Positions 27,477 to 37,083 are shown, counted from the first letter of the stretch. The stretch is 64,000 bases of DNA from Alphaproteobacteria bacterium (GCA_021775955.1 JAJFGU010000022.1:225072-289071); one strand, 5' to 3'. Notes: generated by a model not told the origin, from the sequence alone. Program-made: numbers and translations.

Positions 27477-29412
27477 TGGCTTTTTCCTTTTTTCCTTTTT
27501 GATTGGCAGCCTGCTTTTTGTACTTCATCTGCACTTTAATATATTTGACGATCTGCTCAACGCAGGTATCAATCTCGTTGTTTTGCGTATCGACCACCAT
27601 TTCCGGGTTTTCCGGCGCCTCATACGGGCTGTCGATCCCGGTGAATTCGGCAATCTTCCCGGCGCGCGCCTTCTTATAAAGTCCCTTCGGATCACGCTTT
27701 TCGCATGTTGCCAGATCGGCGCTGACAAAAATCTCATGGAAATGACTGGGCGCTGCCCTGCGTGCGCGATCACGGTCGGCGCGGTAGGGCGAAATAAACG
27801 CACTCACGACAATCAAACCGCTATCGGCCTGCAGTGCCGCCACCTCACCGACCCGGCGGATATTTTCCGTGCGATCTTCCGGCGAAAACCCAAGATCGGC
27901 GTTCAGACCATGGCGCACATTGTCGCCGTCCAGCACATAAGTATGATAGCCCTTGTCAAACAGCGCCTGCTCTACCGCCATTGCCAGCGTTGATTTCCCC
28001 GCGCCCGACAGCCCGGTAAACCAGAACACGCCACCATAATGGCCATTGCGCTCGGCGCGCATTTGCTGATCAACCAGATAATTCACCGTGTAAATATTTT
28101 CCGATTTCGGCTTGGCCGAGGCGCGCTGATCCGGATAGCCATCCATATTAATCGTGCCGCCGCCGGCAATGTCATAGCCTTCATACAACACCAACCGTCC
28201 CAGCCGAAAATTATCGAGATACGGATCAACGGGCAGCAAATCCCGCGCGCGCAAAGTCACCTCTGCGACCGCATTGCGTCCGACCTCGCCAGCCTTTTCG
28301 GATTCGCCAAGGTCCTCCGTATCGATCACCTTGTCGATCGATTGCACCGTGACCATGGCTTCATGGGTACCGTAGCGCACTTTATAAGAGTCACCGATTT
28401 TCAGCGGATTATGCGAGAGCCAGAAAATATTGGCGCGAAATACATTGGACAACATCGGCGGGTTCTTGGTGTGCGAGCCAATATGACCGCGCTCAACAAA
28501 TATCCGCTCATCCAAAGTCAGTCCGATAGACTCGCCTGCATGCGCCTCCACCTTGTCTTCATCTTGCGGCCAAACCTCAATCGAGGTCACTTCCGCTTCT
28601 TCATTGGCGGGGGAAAATAAAACCTTATCACCTTTGCGCAAGATTCCTGTTTCAATCCGCCCGACGATGATGCGTTTCTCGCCGTAGCGGTAGACATCCT
28701 GCACCGGGAACCTTAAAGGCCGCGCCACCGGCGAACCGGCAACCTCAAAACTATCCAGCGCCTCAACCAGCGTTTTTCCTTCGTACCATTCCATCTTGTC
28801 GCCACGCTCTGCAATACCATCCCCCTCCCTCGCAGAAATTGGAATAATATAAAAAGGATTGATATTGATGGACTTGAGATAGGCGCTAACGTCACGGCTG
28901 ACTTTTTCAAACGCCTCCGGGTCGTGCCCGACCATATCCATTTTGTTGATCACCACGCCGATTTGCTGCAACCCGAGCAGTGAAAGCAGATACGCGTGCC
29001 GCCTGGTTTGTTCCTGCACGCCTTCAGTGGCATCGACCACCAAAATCGCCGCATCAGCCGCCGCAGCGCCGGAAATCATATTCTTGAGGAACTCGCGGTG
29101 ACCCGGCGCATCGATAATCACGTAATCGCGCGCCTGCGTCGAAAACCAGATTTGCGTCGTGTCAATTGTGACCGCCTGATCGCGCTCGGCCTGAAACGCA
29201 TCCAGCACAAACGACCATTCCAGCGCATCCGTGCCGCGGCGCTTGCAAATCTCCTGCAACTCCTCATATTTCCCCTCGGGTAGAGAGTCCGTGTCATACA
29301 GCAAACGCCCGATCAGCGTGCTCTTGCCGTGATCGACATGCCCGACAATCACCACGCGTAGCTGCTGGTGAGATGGGGCGGAGATTTTTGTTTTTTTGCT
29401 TTTCTCACTCAT
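27466..29412 (-). CDS. cysNC: Bifunctional sulfate adenylyltransferase subunit 1 / APS kinase CysNC
   Basis: 648 residues. The N-terminal GTPase (to about 440) shows [28 protein letters not shown] and [11 protein letters not shown], an EF-Tu-like arrangement. The C-terminal APS kinase begins about 455 with [19 protein letters not shown] and has [16 protein letters not shown] and [10 protein letters not shown]. With CysD it makes APS from sulfate and ATP, driven by GTP, then phosphorylates it to PAPS. It overlaps cysQ by 11 bp and the preceding nuclease-like gene by 8 bp. cysD is separated from it by a two-gene cassette instead of lying directly upstream. Confidence 0.95.
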   Translation of the reverse strand: MSEKSKKTKISAPSHQQLRVVIVGHVDHGKSTLIGRLLYDTDSLPEGKYEELQEICKRRGTDALEWSFVLDAFQAERDQAVTIDTTQIWFSTQARDYVIIDAPGHREFLKNMISGAAAADAAILVVDATEGVQEQTRRHAYLLSLLGLQQIGVVINKMDMVGHDPEAFEKVSRDVSAYLKSININPFYIIPISAREGDGIAERGDKMEWYEGKTLVEALDSFEVAGSPVARPLRFPVQDVYRYGEKRIIVGRIETGILRKGDKVLFSPANEEAEVTSIEVWPQDEDKVEAHAGESIGLTLDERIFVERGHIGSHTKNPPMLSNVFRANIFWLSHNPLKIGDSYKVRYGTHEAMVTVQSIDKVIDTEDLGESEKAGEVGRNAVAEVTLRARDLLPVDPYLDNFRLGRLVLYEGYDIAGGGTINMDGYPDQRASAKPKSENIYTVNYLVDQQMRAERNGHYGGVFWFTGLSGAGKSTLAMAVEQALFDKGYHTYVLDGDNVRHGLNADLGFSPEDRTENIRRVGEVAALQADSGLIVVSAFISPYRADRDRARRAAPSHFHEIFVSADLATCEKRDPKGLYKKARAGKIAEFTGIDSPYEAPENPEMVVDTQNNEIDTCVEQIVKYIKVQMKYKKQAANQKGKKEKAIAV

Positions 29413-30070
29413 CTTTCAATTCTCTAACATTGTCATCCCGAGCGCAGTCGAGGGATCTCATTTTTAAACGCGAAGATTCGAAGTTTTCTTCCGCTGTAAA
29501 CCAATATTGAGCTATACCGCCACCATCCTTAAAAAAGCCTCTCTCAAAAGGCTTCTTGGCATACATATTATGATATATATTTATGTGTGGTTTTAACGGA
29601 GTATTACTACAATCATAACAAATATCAGCCACGGCGCTTATACTTGTGTTTATATCTTCGTTCATTTTGGCGCTTCGCCCGCAAAAAATTTCGCTTGATT
29701 GACCTGTTTTTTTGTTAATTGACATAGTTAAGTCGCCGTACATACCAGCAGTCATAAATTCAAACCTTGTGTAACCAACTCTTCTTACATCACATATAAC
29801 AAGCATGGTAGGAATATCATGGTTCTGTAACTGGCCTTTTGCTTTACCTATAGCATTTCTAACTCTTGTAGCAGGTGTGTAGGAAAACACTTGGCCTGTT
29901 TTATACCCTTCAGCATTCAGTTGCTTAACCTCGGCAATAAATCCACCGGACGGTGTAACAACCTGATAATCAGGAGTCCTTTTATCCGTTTCTTCTATTT
30001 TGTTGGCATCCCATTTCTGAAACTCACAAACTTCAAGAAACAATTTTACTGCGGCATTCCCATCTAACAT
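29405..30070 (-). CDS. Hypothetical protein, PD-(D/E)xK nuclease-like
   Basis: 221 residues from the ATG at 30070, whose A is shared with the TAA of the preceding small gene (TAATG), a coupling that decides the start. D34 in TPDYQ and E47-V-K49 in FIAEVKQ, 12 residues apart, have the D...E-x-K spacing of the PD-(D/E)xK nuclease fold, with Glu26/27 before them. The rest shows no known motif; several Cys (CYDCSN) are present. The last 16 or so codons run through a palindromic repeat (29432-29459), so the C-terminus may have been replaced. It sits inside the cys operon and overlaps cysNC by 8 bp. Function unknown. Confidence 0.6.
   Translation of the reverse strand: MLDGNAAVKLFLEVCEFQKWDANKIEETDKRTPDYQVVTPSGGFIAEVKQLNAEGYKTGQVFSYTPATRVRNAIGKAKGQLQNHDIPTMLVICDVRRVGYTRFEFMTAGMYGDLTMSINKKTGQSSEIFCGRSAKMNEDINTSISAVADICYDCSNTPLKPHINIYHNMYAKKPFERGFFKDGGGIAQYWFTAEENFESSRLKMRSLDCARDDNVRELKDE
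29432..29459. repeat. Palindromic repeat half-unit at the 3' end of the nuclease-like gene
   Basis: GTCATCCCGAGCG at the left end and GGGATCTC at the right of a 28-base unit. The same type of unit, in opposite orientation, forms the right half of the element at 30340-30399. The two thus flank the cassette between cysD and cysNC. Confidence 0.65.
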
Positions 30071-30297
30071 TATGCATGCAAAACTATAGCTATTAAAATG
30101 GCACCCAAAAGCCATGTCATTATTCTTAGCTGACCATTTAGTGAACAAAGATGAGAAACAAGCAAGACAATATCCTGCCTTGCATGAACAATAGCCATTC
30201 TTACCTCTTCATCTTCGTAATGTTGTATATGATCATATTCGCTTGATTTCACTTCAGCCTGTAAGGATCCGGCCTTTTTTATATATTTACCTTCCAT
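30070..30297 (-). CDS. Small protein with C-terminal membrane segment
   Basis: 75 residues from the ATG at 30297, with GAAGGGAG seven bases upstream; an in-frame ATG at 30327 is possible. The N-terminal 50 residues are charged and helical (EYDHIQHYEDEEVRMAIVHA), and the C-terminus is one hydrophobic helix (MTWLLGAILIAIVLHA), a tail-anchor arrangement. Its stop shares bases with the start of the nuclease-like gene, so the pair is translationally coupled. No family recognised. A membrane partner gating a nuclease-like effector is a guess from architecture only. Confidence 0.6.
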   Translation of the reverse strand: MEGKYIKKAGSLQAEVKSSEYDHIQHYEDEEVRMAIVHARQDIVLLVSHLCSLNGQLRIMTWLLGAILIAIVLHA

Positions 30298-30339
30298 CTT
30301 TAAACTCCCTTCTTCGGTTCTTCGCATTTAAACCCTTTT

Positions 30340-30399
30340 GTCATTTCGAACGCATGTGAGAAATCTCATGAGATCCCTCCGCTTCGCGTTCGGGATGAC
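30340..30399. repeat. Palindromic repeat element between cysD and the small gene
   Basis: A 60-bp imperfect palindrome running from GTCATTTCGAACGC to GCGTTCGGGATGAC, with a central AATCTCATGAGATCC. It can fold into one long hairpin. Intergenic; elements of this consensus are dispersed in many bacterial genomes. Confidence 0.7.
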
Positions 30400-30439
30400 C
30401 TCGTCTAAGGCTTTCGCTACGCGAAAACCAAGACATCGT

Positions 30440-31255
30440 TCACATATACCCCCTTGCCCTCAACTTCTCGAATGAATCCTCAGTCTCTTTATCCATCGAC
30501 CGTCCGGCACGCTCGGAAGTATTCGTGGTTTCCAGCTCCTCAATAATTTCTACAATGTTCGATGCGCTACTCTCAACGGGGAACGTAATGTTCTTTTCGC
30601 CGAGCGAACGATAGCGCATCATCTTGCCGCTCTCCTCATCCTTGCGCGCAAAATAAAGATCGCAGCAGGGAATATTTTCGCGCTGGATATAGCGCCAGAT
30701 ATCGACTTCCGTCCAGTGCAGGATCGGATGAATTCTTAAATGCGCACCTTCAGGAAATTCCGTCTTGTACTGATCCCAAAACTCCGGCGGCTGGTCCTTG
30801 AAATCCCACTCACCATCGATGCTACGCGGTGAAAACACGCGCTCTTTGGCCCGCAAACCCTGCTCATCGCGCCGGATGCCCAGGACCACACCTTTATATT
30901 GCTGCTCTGTCAGAAGCGTCTTCAGCCCTTCGGTCTTGCGCATCGCCGCGCGCGTTGCCGGTGGCAGGGTCTTATCCATTTCCTCTTCCGGCGGGCACAT
31001 ATGGGTGATGCAATCCAGACCCCATTCCTTGATCAGCATGTCGCGGAAATCATAAACCTCATCCAATTCCATACCGGTATCGAGCAGCACAACAGGAAAC
31101 GGCACACGGCCAAAAAATGCCTTGCGCACCATCCACAAAAGCGCTGTGGAATCCTTGCCGATCGACCACAGCATCGCCATCGGATGCAGGCGGTTATACG
31201 CCTCCCGGATGATGTAAATGCTTTTTGCTTCCAGATCGTCGAGATAATCGTGCAT
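30440..31255 (-). CDS. cysD: Sulfate adenylyltransferase subunit 2 CysD
   Basis: 271 residues. WSIGKDSTALLWMVRKAF is the PP-loop that grips ATP pyrophosphate; PVVLLDTGMEL, VLGIRRDEQGLRAKERVFS and ILHWTEVDIWRYI are family blocks. It forms APS with the CysN part of CysNC. No good Shine-Dalgarno sequence precedes its ATG, where a MITE-like element ends 12 bp upstream (31267), so translation or transcription of cysD may have been altered by that insertion. Confidence 0.93.
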   Translation of the reverse strand: MHDYLDDLEAKSIYIIREAYNRLHPMAMLWSIGKDSTALLWMVRKAFFGRVPFPVVLLDTGMELDEVYDFRDMLIKEWGLDCITHMCPPEEEMDKTLPPATRAAMRKTEGLKTLLTEQQYKGVVLGIRRDEQGLRAKERVFSPRSIDGEWDFKDQPPEFWDQYKTEFPEGAHLRIHPILHWTEVDIWRYIQRENIPCCDLYFARKDEESGKMMRYRSLGEKNITFPVESSASNIVEIIEELETTNTSERAGRSMDKETEDSFEKLRARGYM

Positions 31256-31266
31256 TTGGGTTTCCC

Positions 31267-31539
31267 AGGGTCAGGACTTATTAATTTTGTTTATTCTGCG
31301 CCAGCAAATTTTTGATGAATGTTTGTAAAAACCGCGCACGGCCCTAGCCGTAGCTAAGGTCAAGCGGTTTGAACAAACAGGCACAAAAATTTGCAGCGCC
31401 CTTCGGGTTTCAAATAAACCACCCATCTGCAGCGTCAAGCCGGAACTTCCGATACTTCGGCATCGCAAAACCCTGCTTTCCTGGCATCTGAATGGTTTAT
31501 TTGAAACAGAATTAATCATAATTAATAAGTCCTGACCCT
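31267..31539. mobile_element. MITE-like element with 20-bp terminal inverted repeats
   Basis: AGGGTCAGGACTTATTAATT at 31267-31286 is repeated exactly in inverted form at 31520-31539, enclosing 233 bp. Inside are further inverted pairs: GTTTCAAATAAACCA against TGGTTTATTTGAAAC, and CAAATTTTTG against a CAAAAATTTG copy. An 82-codon open frame across it has no recognisable protein character. The right end overlaps the stop codon of the UDP-sugar dehydrogenase gene. No transposase, so it would be non-autonomous. It could also fold as a structured RNA. Confidence 0.65.
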
Positions 31540-32887
31540 AGTTCCCGGAAACGGCCCTTAAATTTGCCTTGCTCTCCGGTTTTACTTCCGGCCGTCCGAT
31601 GGATATATAATGAAAGCCGCTGCCCATCATATCGTCAGGGTTATAAATATTGCGAAGGTCGACAAGAGTTTTTGTTTTCATCATCTCGCCCAGCTTTTCC
31701 AGACTCAAGGCGCGAAACTCGTTCCACTCGGTTATAATCACCAGCACATCGGCGTCTTTGGCGACCTCATAAGGCTCCTGACACCATTTTACATTCTCCA
31801 GATATTTTTCCGCCTCTTCCATCGCCGCCGGATCATAGGCGGCAATTTTTGCGCCCTCTTCCTGGAGCAGCGGGATAATCTGCAGGCTCGGCGCTTCACG
31901 CACATCATCAGTATTGGGCTTAAACGCAACGCCGAGAACACCCACGCGCTTGCCGTCTATATCCCCGCCGCACGCCTCAATAATGCGCAGCGCCATCGAT
32001 TTTTGCCGTTCTTCATTGACCCAGACAACCGTCTCGACAATATTTTGCGGCGCGCCGTGACCCTGTCCGATTTGGGTCAACGCCATCGTATCCTTGGGAA
32101 AACAGGAACCGCCATAACCCGGCCCGGCATGCAAAAACTTGGCACCGATGCGCCCGTCCAGCCCCATCGCCTTTGATACTTCCTGCACATTGCCGCCTGC
32201 CTGTTCGCACAGATTGGCGATCTCATTGATGAAACTGATTTTTGTCGCCAGAAAAGCATTGCTCGCATATTTGATAATCTCCGATGTTTCCGGAGATGTA
32301 ACCACCATCGGCGTTTCATTGATATAAAGCGGACGGTACAAAGCCTTCATAATATCGGCGGCGCGTTCGCTATCGGTACCGATGACCACACGGTCGGGCC
32401 GCATGAAATCATTCACCGCAGCGCCCTCACGTAAAAATTCAGGATTGGAGCAAACATCAAATTCAGCACCCGGGTTTTCTTCACGGATGATCCGCTCAAC
32501 CTCGCGCGCCGTACCAACCGGCACTGTCGATTTGGTGACCACCACCGTATAACCATCCATCGCGCTGGCAATTTCCTTTGCCGCTTCACGCACATGGGTA
32601 AGATCAGCCTGCCCGTCCTCGCCCGGCGGCGTGCCGACCGCAATAAACACGGCGTCCGCACCCTTTACCGCCTCTTCAAGGCTGGTGGTAAAGGACAAAC
32701 GCCCGGTTTTGGCCTGTTTGGTGACCAAATCCTCAAGACCCGGCTCATAAATCGGGATCTCGCCCTTTTTCAACCGGGCGATCTTGGCCTTGTCCTTATC
32801 CAGACAGACCACATCAATGCCGAATTCAGCAAAACAAGTGCCTGACACCAACCCGACATAACCCGTTCCAACCATTCCGATACGCAT
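31538..32887 (-). CDS. ugd: UDP-glucose 6-dehydrogenase
   Basis: 449 residues. N-terminal GMVGTGYVGLVSGTCFAEFG is the NAD site. The central helix carries ASNAFLATKISFINE with the catalytic Lys, and GPGYGGSCFPKD holds the nucleophilic Cys; VLGVAFKPNTDDVREAPS is the second Rossmann motif. It oxidises a UDP-hexose twice to the UDP-uronic acid for surface polysaccharide. UDP-glucose is the likely substrate, although ManNAc-type relatives share these motifs. The stop lies in the terminal repeat of the adjacent MITE-like element. Confidence 0.9.
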   Translation of the reverse strand: MRIGMVGTGYVGLVSGTCFAEFGIDVVCLDKDKAKIARLKKGEIPIYEPGLEDLVTKQAKTGRLSFTTSLEEAVKGADAVFIAVGTPPGEDGQADLTHVREAAKEIASAMDGYTVVVTKSTVPVGTAREVERIIREENPGAEFDVCSNPEFLREGAAVNDFMRPDRVVIGTDSERAADIMKALYRPLYINETPMVVTSPETSEIIKYASNAFLATKISFINEIANLCEQAGGNVQEVSKAMGLDGRIGAKFLHAGPGYGGSCFPKDTMALTQIGQGHGAPQNIVETVVWVNEERQKSMALRIIEACGGDIDGKRVGVLGVAFKPNTDDVREAPSLQIIPLLQEEGAKIAAYDPAAMEEAEKYLENVKWCQEPYEVAKDADVLVIITEWNEFRALSLEKLGEMMKTKTLVDLRNIYNPDDMMGSGFHYISIGRPEVKPESKANLRAVSGN

Positions 32888-33102
32888 AGCGCCAACTCCT
32901 TATAGACCAAGACTTTACGGGCAGGACACTATATGATTTTGGCCCGAATTTAAACCCTGAAATCATTTATTTATTGAAAACATTGTAATATTTCCATATA
33001 TTGATACAGTGGTTGACCTTTTTACTGAAAACCGTTGCAAATACAGGGGAAATTTGGTTAACTTCCATCACAGAAAACTTTAGGAACAGCAAGGAACAGA
33101 CA

Positions 33103-33921
33103 ATGGCTAAGAAAGACTCCAAAAAACAGGACAAGAATAAAGGCAACAACAAGGCTGAAAAAGAGCCAAAAATGCCCGCAGCTGCCAATCTTCCTTTGTT
33201 TTACAAGACCCCGGTCCCTTTGGACGCCAAAGCACATGCCAAGCTTGGCCTCAATAAGAATTTCGGCTTTGGCTTTACCGAAGGCGTCAATGCCGTTCCT
33301 GTCAACCTGATTGAAATGCCGCAAATCTGCCATTACTACCCGATCGCTTTTTCACCGGACGGCAATGCGACCCCGGTCGCTATTCTCGGCCTGCGCGATA
33401 ATGAAAACCTGTTCCTGAAAACAAACAACAAAGACTGGGAAGAAAACGCCTATATCCCGGCCTATATCCGCCGCTACCCATTTATTTTCTCAGAACTACC
33501 AGAAGGCGATCAGCTCACCCTTTGCATTGATAACAACAAGGACGTTGTCGGTGAAGGTGGTGACCAACTTTTCTTTAATGAAGAAGGAAAGGCAAGCGAT
33601 CTGTCCAATAACGCTCTGGAATTCTGCAAATCCTATCACGCTGCGGCCCAACAAACGGTCGAGTTCGCCAAAGCGCTGGCCGATAGCGGCCTTTTGGTTG
33701 ACCGTGAAGCCCAGATTAACGTGTCCGAGGGCAAGCGCATTAATTTCTCCGGCTTTAAAATCGTCGATGAGAAAAAGCTTGCTGAAATGGATGACAAAAC
33801 CCTCCTCGAGTGGCACAAAAAAGGCTGGTTGCCGTTTATCTACGCCCATCTATTCTCCGGCGCGCAATGGCAACGCCTGACCAAGCTTCTGAATGAGCGT
33901 CTGGAAAAAGAAGCGGCATAA
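33103..33921 (+). CDS. SapC family protein
   Basis: 272 residues from the ATG at 33103, preceded by AAGGAAC; a longer frame from 33001 has no site. A Lys-rich start (MAKKDSKKQDKNKGNN) is followed by the SapC domain: FGFGFTEGVNAVPVNLIEMPQ, YPIAFSPDGNATPVAILGLR, YIRRYPFIFSE and FCKSYHAAAQQT. SapC-family proteins are frequent in proteobacteria and often lie near S-layer or oxygenase genes. Biochemical role is not established. No signal peptide. The 215 bp upstream hold AT-rich promoter-like DNA without a clear motif. Confidence 0.85.
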   Translation: MAKKDSKKQDKNKGNNKAEKEPKMPAAANLPLFYKTPVPLDAKAHAKLGLNKNFGFGFTEGVNAVPVNLIEMPQICHYYPIAFSPDGNATPVAILGLRDNENLFLKTNNKDWEENAYIPAYIRRYPFIFSELPEGDQLTLCIDNNKDVVGEGGDQLFFNEEGKASDLSNNALEFCKSYHAAAQQTVEFAKALADSGLLVDREAQINVSEGKRINFSGFKIVDEKKLAEMDDKTLLEWHKKGWLPFIYAHLFSGAQWQRLTKLLNERLEKEAA

Positions 33922-34032
33922 ACCCTGCACTTTGTGGATATATAAGTTTTCTTGTCATAGTTCCTTGATCCTGGTCAAAGAGCGTGATACGAGTCTTTTT
34001 ATCTTTAAAAATTTGATGTAGGGGATCATGGG

Positions 34033-34584
34033 ATGGCTAAAGTTGGAGCCCAAAGAGCTGCCGAGCTTACCGGCAAATCCAAATCGACAATTCAGCGCGC
34101 CATGAATGGCGGCAAACTTTCTTTTGAGCTTGATGCCAATGGGCGCCGGGTGATTGATGTTTCCGAACTTGATCGAGCGTTTGGTCTGCAGCAACAAGGG
34201 CAGGCTGTAGCAAGCCCGGTTGAACAAGAGCTGGAAAAAGCATCTTCCCTGCTGGAAAAAGAACGTATGAATATGCGTATCAAAATGCTGGAAGATCAGA
34301 TTGATGCCTCCAATGAGACCATTTCTGACCTCAAGGAACAGCGTGATAAATGGCAAAAACAGGCCACACAGGTTCTGATCACCAGCCAGTACAGCCAGAA
34401 ACAGGCTGAAGAACTACGCGCCGAGCTTAAAGAGCGCGAGCGTCGCGCCAAAGCCCGCAGACAGCAAATGCTCGATGAAAAAATGCAAAAGCTGAACCCG
34501 CAAAACCAAAACGCCCAGGACGACAGCGCCCATGCTGAAGCTGGCGGGTTTCAGGGCCTGTGGCGAAAAGTAAAAGGCCGCTAA
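34033..34584 (+). CDS. HTH and coiled-coil protein of unknown function
   Basis: 183 residues with a GGGG-containing site just upstream. Residues 1-50 look like a small DNA-binding helix-turn-helix (AAELTGKSKSTIQRAMNGGKLSFE, then RRVIDVSELDRAF), of the excisionase/MerR-like kind. Residues 65-150 are a heptad-rich coiled coil with many Glu, Lys and Gln. A Lys/Arg-rich tail ends WRKVKGR. Similar HTH-plus-coil proteins occur on plasmids and in chromosome-associated genes of alphaproteobacteria, but no function is claimed. It stands alone, 111 bp after the SapC gene and 43 bp before the cysteine-module gene. Confidence 0.65.
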   Translation: MAKVGAQRAAELTGKSKSTIQRAMNGGKLSFELDANGRRVIDVSELDRAFGLQQQGQAVASPVEQELEKASSLLEKERMNMRIKMLEDQIDASNETISDLKEQRDKWQKQATQVLITSQYSQKQAEELRAELKERERRAKARRQQMLDEKMQKLNPQNQNAQDDSAHAEAGGFQGLWRKVKGR

Positions 34585-34627
34585 CTCAAAAATTCCAGTT
34601 CACACCGCAAAATGTTATCATAGAAGG

Positions 34628-35431
34628 ATGATGCGCGTTTTCATCCTAATGGTCCTTTTGTTTGTAATTTTCTCTTCTGCTCCCGTTCCGGCGCAGGAGC
34701 TGGCGACACCAGTTCCTGAAATCTCTGCCGAAGAAGAAACCACCACACAAACCGCTCCACAAACCACTGGCAAAAAAATCCCTGAAAAATACATCAAGGA
34801 GATGAGAGGTTTCTACGAATATTGCCTAAAGGATAGCTACATGAATGGCACCTATGACTGCCGCTGCATGGGCAAAAGCTATATCCGGCAACGTATAGAA
34901 GACGGACCGGGCGTTAAATCTGCAGAGATTATGAAGACCATGGAGAAAAGCGCCTGCTTCTTTGAGAAGGGCGAAGAAGGCATTATTACAACCGAAGATA
35001 TGGAAGAGATTCCTGACGAATACATCGAAGAAGCGCAAAAATTCTATGATAATTGTGAGGCGGATTTCAACATGAATTCCAACTATGATTGCCAATGCCT
35101 CTCGGTCAAATATCTTGATGAACGCATAGAGCGGGGACCGGATAGCGCCGCCGGCAGCGTTCTCCTCTCCATTCAGAAAGAATGCCCGAACACAGTGGGC
35201 GCCGCCGGGTTCGCCTATACGGAATGCCTGCGGCAAGGCACTATGATGTCACTCTACCAGCCGATCGAGGAATACTGCGAATGCTACGCCAATACCTTTG
35301 CAAAATTATACAAGAACGCAAAAGTCACGCCGGGCTCACAGCATTTCACCGCTCTCAAAACCCAGACCAGGCTCATGTGTACCAAACTTCCCGGCGGCGT
35401 GAAATTCCCGAATGTAACGGAAAGGCCCTAA
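34628..35431 (+). CDS. Secreted protein with three tandem four-cysteine modules
   Basis: 267 residues. A signal peptide (VFILMVLLFVIFSSAPVPAQ) is followed by a Thr/Glu/Pro-rich linker. The mature part repeats a pattern three times: Cys 66, 78, 80, 110; Cys 143, 155, 157, 186; Cys 200, 217, 219, 251. Each has a central C-x-C after Tyr/Glu, preceded by a FYxxC helix and followed by a Y-x-x-x-R-I-E-x-G-P stretch in the first two. Twelve cysteines suit six disulfides in the periplasm. No family recognised. The stop overlaps the convergent acyl-CoA dehydrogenase gene by 4 bp. Confidence 0.7.
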   Translation: MMRVFILMVLLFVIFSSAPVPAQELATPVPEISAEEETTTQTAPQTTGKKIPEKYIKEMRGFYEYCLKDSYMNGTYDCRCMGKSYIRQRIEDGPGVKSAEIMKTMEKSACFFEKGEEGIITTEDMEEIPDEYIEEAQKFYDNCEADFNMNSNYDCQCLSVKYLDERIERGPDSAAGSVLLSIQKECPNTVGAAGFAYTECLRQGTMMSLYQPIEEYCECYANTFAKLYKNAKVTPGSQHFTALKTQTRLMCTKLPGGVKFPNVTERP

Positions 35432-37083
35432 CAGCCTGCAATCTCGAGCCAGCTTTTGGCATGTGGTAAAATATTGGTGACATAGAATTGCGCCGTTTCT
35501 ATTTTCTCTTTGGAAAAATCGTCGCCTTTTCCTTCCGCAACTCCCGCCGCACGCGCCAGCAAAGCACCCCCGGCGATAATACCAAAGCCGTTGAGATAAG
35601 GAACAGCCAGCGCTGCGATCTTATCCATATCCCCAGCCTCCCCCGAAGATGCAGCCTCTACCAACCCTTCTGCTGTATTGTGTAGAATAGAAATGGGAGT
35701 GGTAAAGCTGTCTTTGTTGGAAGCTGGTATCAAGTTCTGCAATTCATCCAGATAGGCTTTCGCGCCCGCCCCGCCATCGCGCAGAATTTTTCGAAACACA
35801 AGATCCAGCGCCTGAATCCCGTTCGTGCCTTCATAAATCGGCAAAATACGTGCATCACGCATAAACTGCGCCGCGCCGGTTTCTTCGATAAATCCCATAC
35901 CGCCAAACACCTGCACACCCGTCGAAGTGACTTCGCACGCCATATCGGTGCACCAGGACTTTACAATCGGCGTCAGCAAATCAACCTTGGCCTGCGCAAC
36001 CACATCACCCGCCATCGCCTTATCCAAAGCAATCGCTGCTTCATAAGTCAGCGCCCGTCCGGCTTCCACTTGCGCCCGCATCAATAATAACATGCGCTTT
36101 ACATCGGCATGCTCGGCAATCGCCACGCGCTCGCCACCGGCGAAAGATTTCCCCTGCACGCGCTCAGCCGCAAAATCACGCGCCGCCTGATACGCGGCTT
36201 CCGCAATCGCCACGCCCTGCAGCCCAACCGAGAGCCGCGCATTGTTCATCATCGTGAACATGCATTTCAAACCCTCATTCTCCGCACCGATCAGATACCC
36301 AGTCGCGCCATCAAATTCCATGGTGCAGGTCGGTGACGCATGAATACCCAGCTTATGCTCCAGCCCGATACACTGCACCGCATTGCGGCTGCCGTCCTCC
36401 AGAACCTTCGGCACAATAAACAGTGAAATTCCCTTCACATCATCCGGCGCATCGGGAAGGCGCGCCAGCACCAGATGAATAATGTTCTCGGTGTAATCAT
36501 GCTCGCCATAGGTAATAAAAATTTTCTGTCCGGAAATTTTATAGGTGCCATCACCTTGCGGTTCAGCCTTGCTCCGCAGCAAACCCAAATCACTACCTGC
36601 CTGCGGCTCGGTTAAATTCATCGTCCCGGTCCACTCCCCGGAAATCAATTTCGGCAGATAAAAATCCTTCTGCTCTTGAGAGCCGTGAAAAGAAATCGCC
36701 TTAATCGCGCCCTGGTTCAAAAGCGGGCACAGACCAAACGACATATTTGCCCCCTGCCACATTTCCTGCACCGGAAACGCGAGCGCCCAGGGCAAACCCT
36801 GCCCGCCATATTCGGGATCAAACGGCACGGCGTTCCAGCCGCCCTCACAATATTGCTGATACGCATCTTTGAACCCCGGCGCGGTGGTCACCGCATCGCC
36901 GTCCAGCTTGGCTCCATTCTCATCACCCACCTTATTCAGCGGCGCCAGAACTTCCGAGGCCAGCTTCGCCGCCTCCCCCAAAACCGCCTCGATGGTTTCG
37001 CTATCCAGCTCGTCATGGGCAAAGCCCAGCACTTCGGTCAGTAGAAAATGCATGTCCTGAACGGGGGGATTATAGTCTGGCAT
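35428..37083 (-). CDS. Acyl-CoA dehydrogenase
   Basis: 551 residues, somewhat shorter than the usual 590 for this alphaproteobacterial subgroup. MNLTEPQAGSDLGLLRSKA and KIFITYGEHDYTENI are FAD-binding blocks, LGIHASPTCTMEFDGATG the substrate loop, and RILPIYEGTNGIQALDLVFRK holds the E-G-T catalytic glutamate. A C-terminal extension of about 130 residues is typical of the subgroup. It oxidises acyl-CoA to enoyl-CoA with FAD. Single gene, convergent with the cysteine-module gene. Confidence 0.9.
   Translation of the reverse strand: MPDYNPPVQDMHFLLTEVLGFAHDELDSETIEAVLGEAAKLASEVLAPLNKVGDENGAKLDGDAVTTAPGFKDAYQQYCEGGWNAVPFDPEYGGQGLPWALAFPVQEMWQGANMSFGLCPLLNQGAIKAISFHGSQEQKDFYLPKLISGEWTGTMNLTEPQAGSDLGLLRSKAEPQGDGTYKISGQKIFITYGEHDYTENIIHLVLARLPDAPDDVKGISLFIVPKVLEDGSRNAVQCIGLEHKLGIHASPTCTMEFDGATGYLIGAENEGLKCMFTMMNNARLSVGLQGVAIAEAAYQAARDFAAERVQGKSFAGGERVAIAEHADVKRMLLLMRAQVEAGRALTYEAAIALDKAMAGDVVAQAKVDLLTPIVKSWCTDMACEVTSTGVQVFGGMGFIEETGAAQFMRDARILPIYEGTNGIQALDLVFRKILRDGGAGAKAYLDELQNLIPASNKDSFTTPISILHNTAEGLVEAASSGEAGDMDKIAALAVPYLNGFGIIAGGALLARAAGVAEGKGDDFSKEKIETAQFYVTNILPHAKSWLEIAGC

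Noticed and set aside
31271..31519. An 82-codon frame inside the MITE-like element.
   Set aside because: It is framed by terminal repeats and crossed by internal hairpins; the protein shows no domain or ribosome site.
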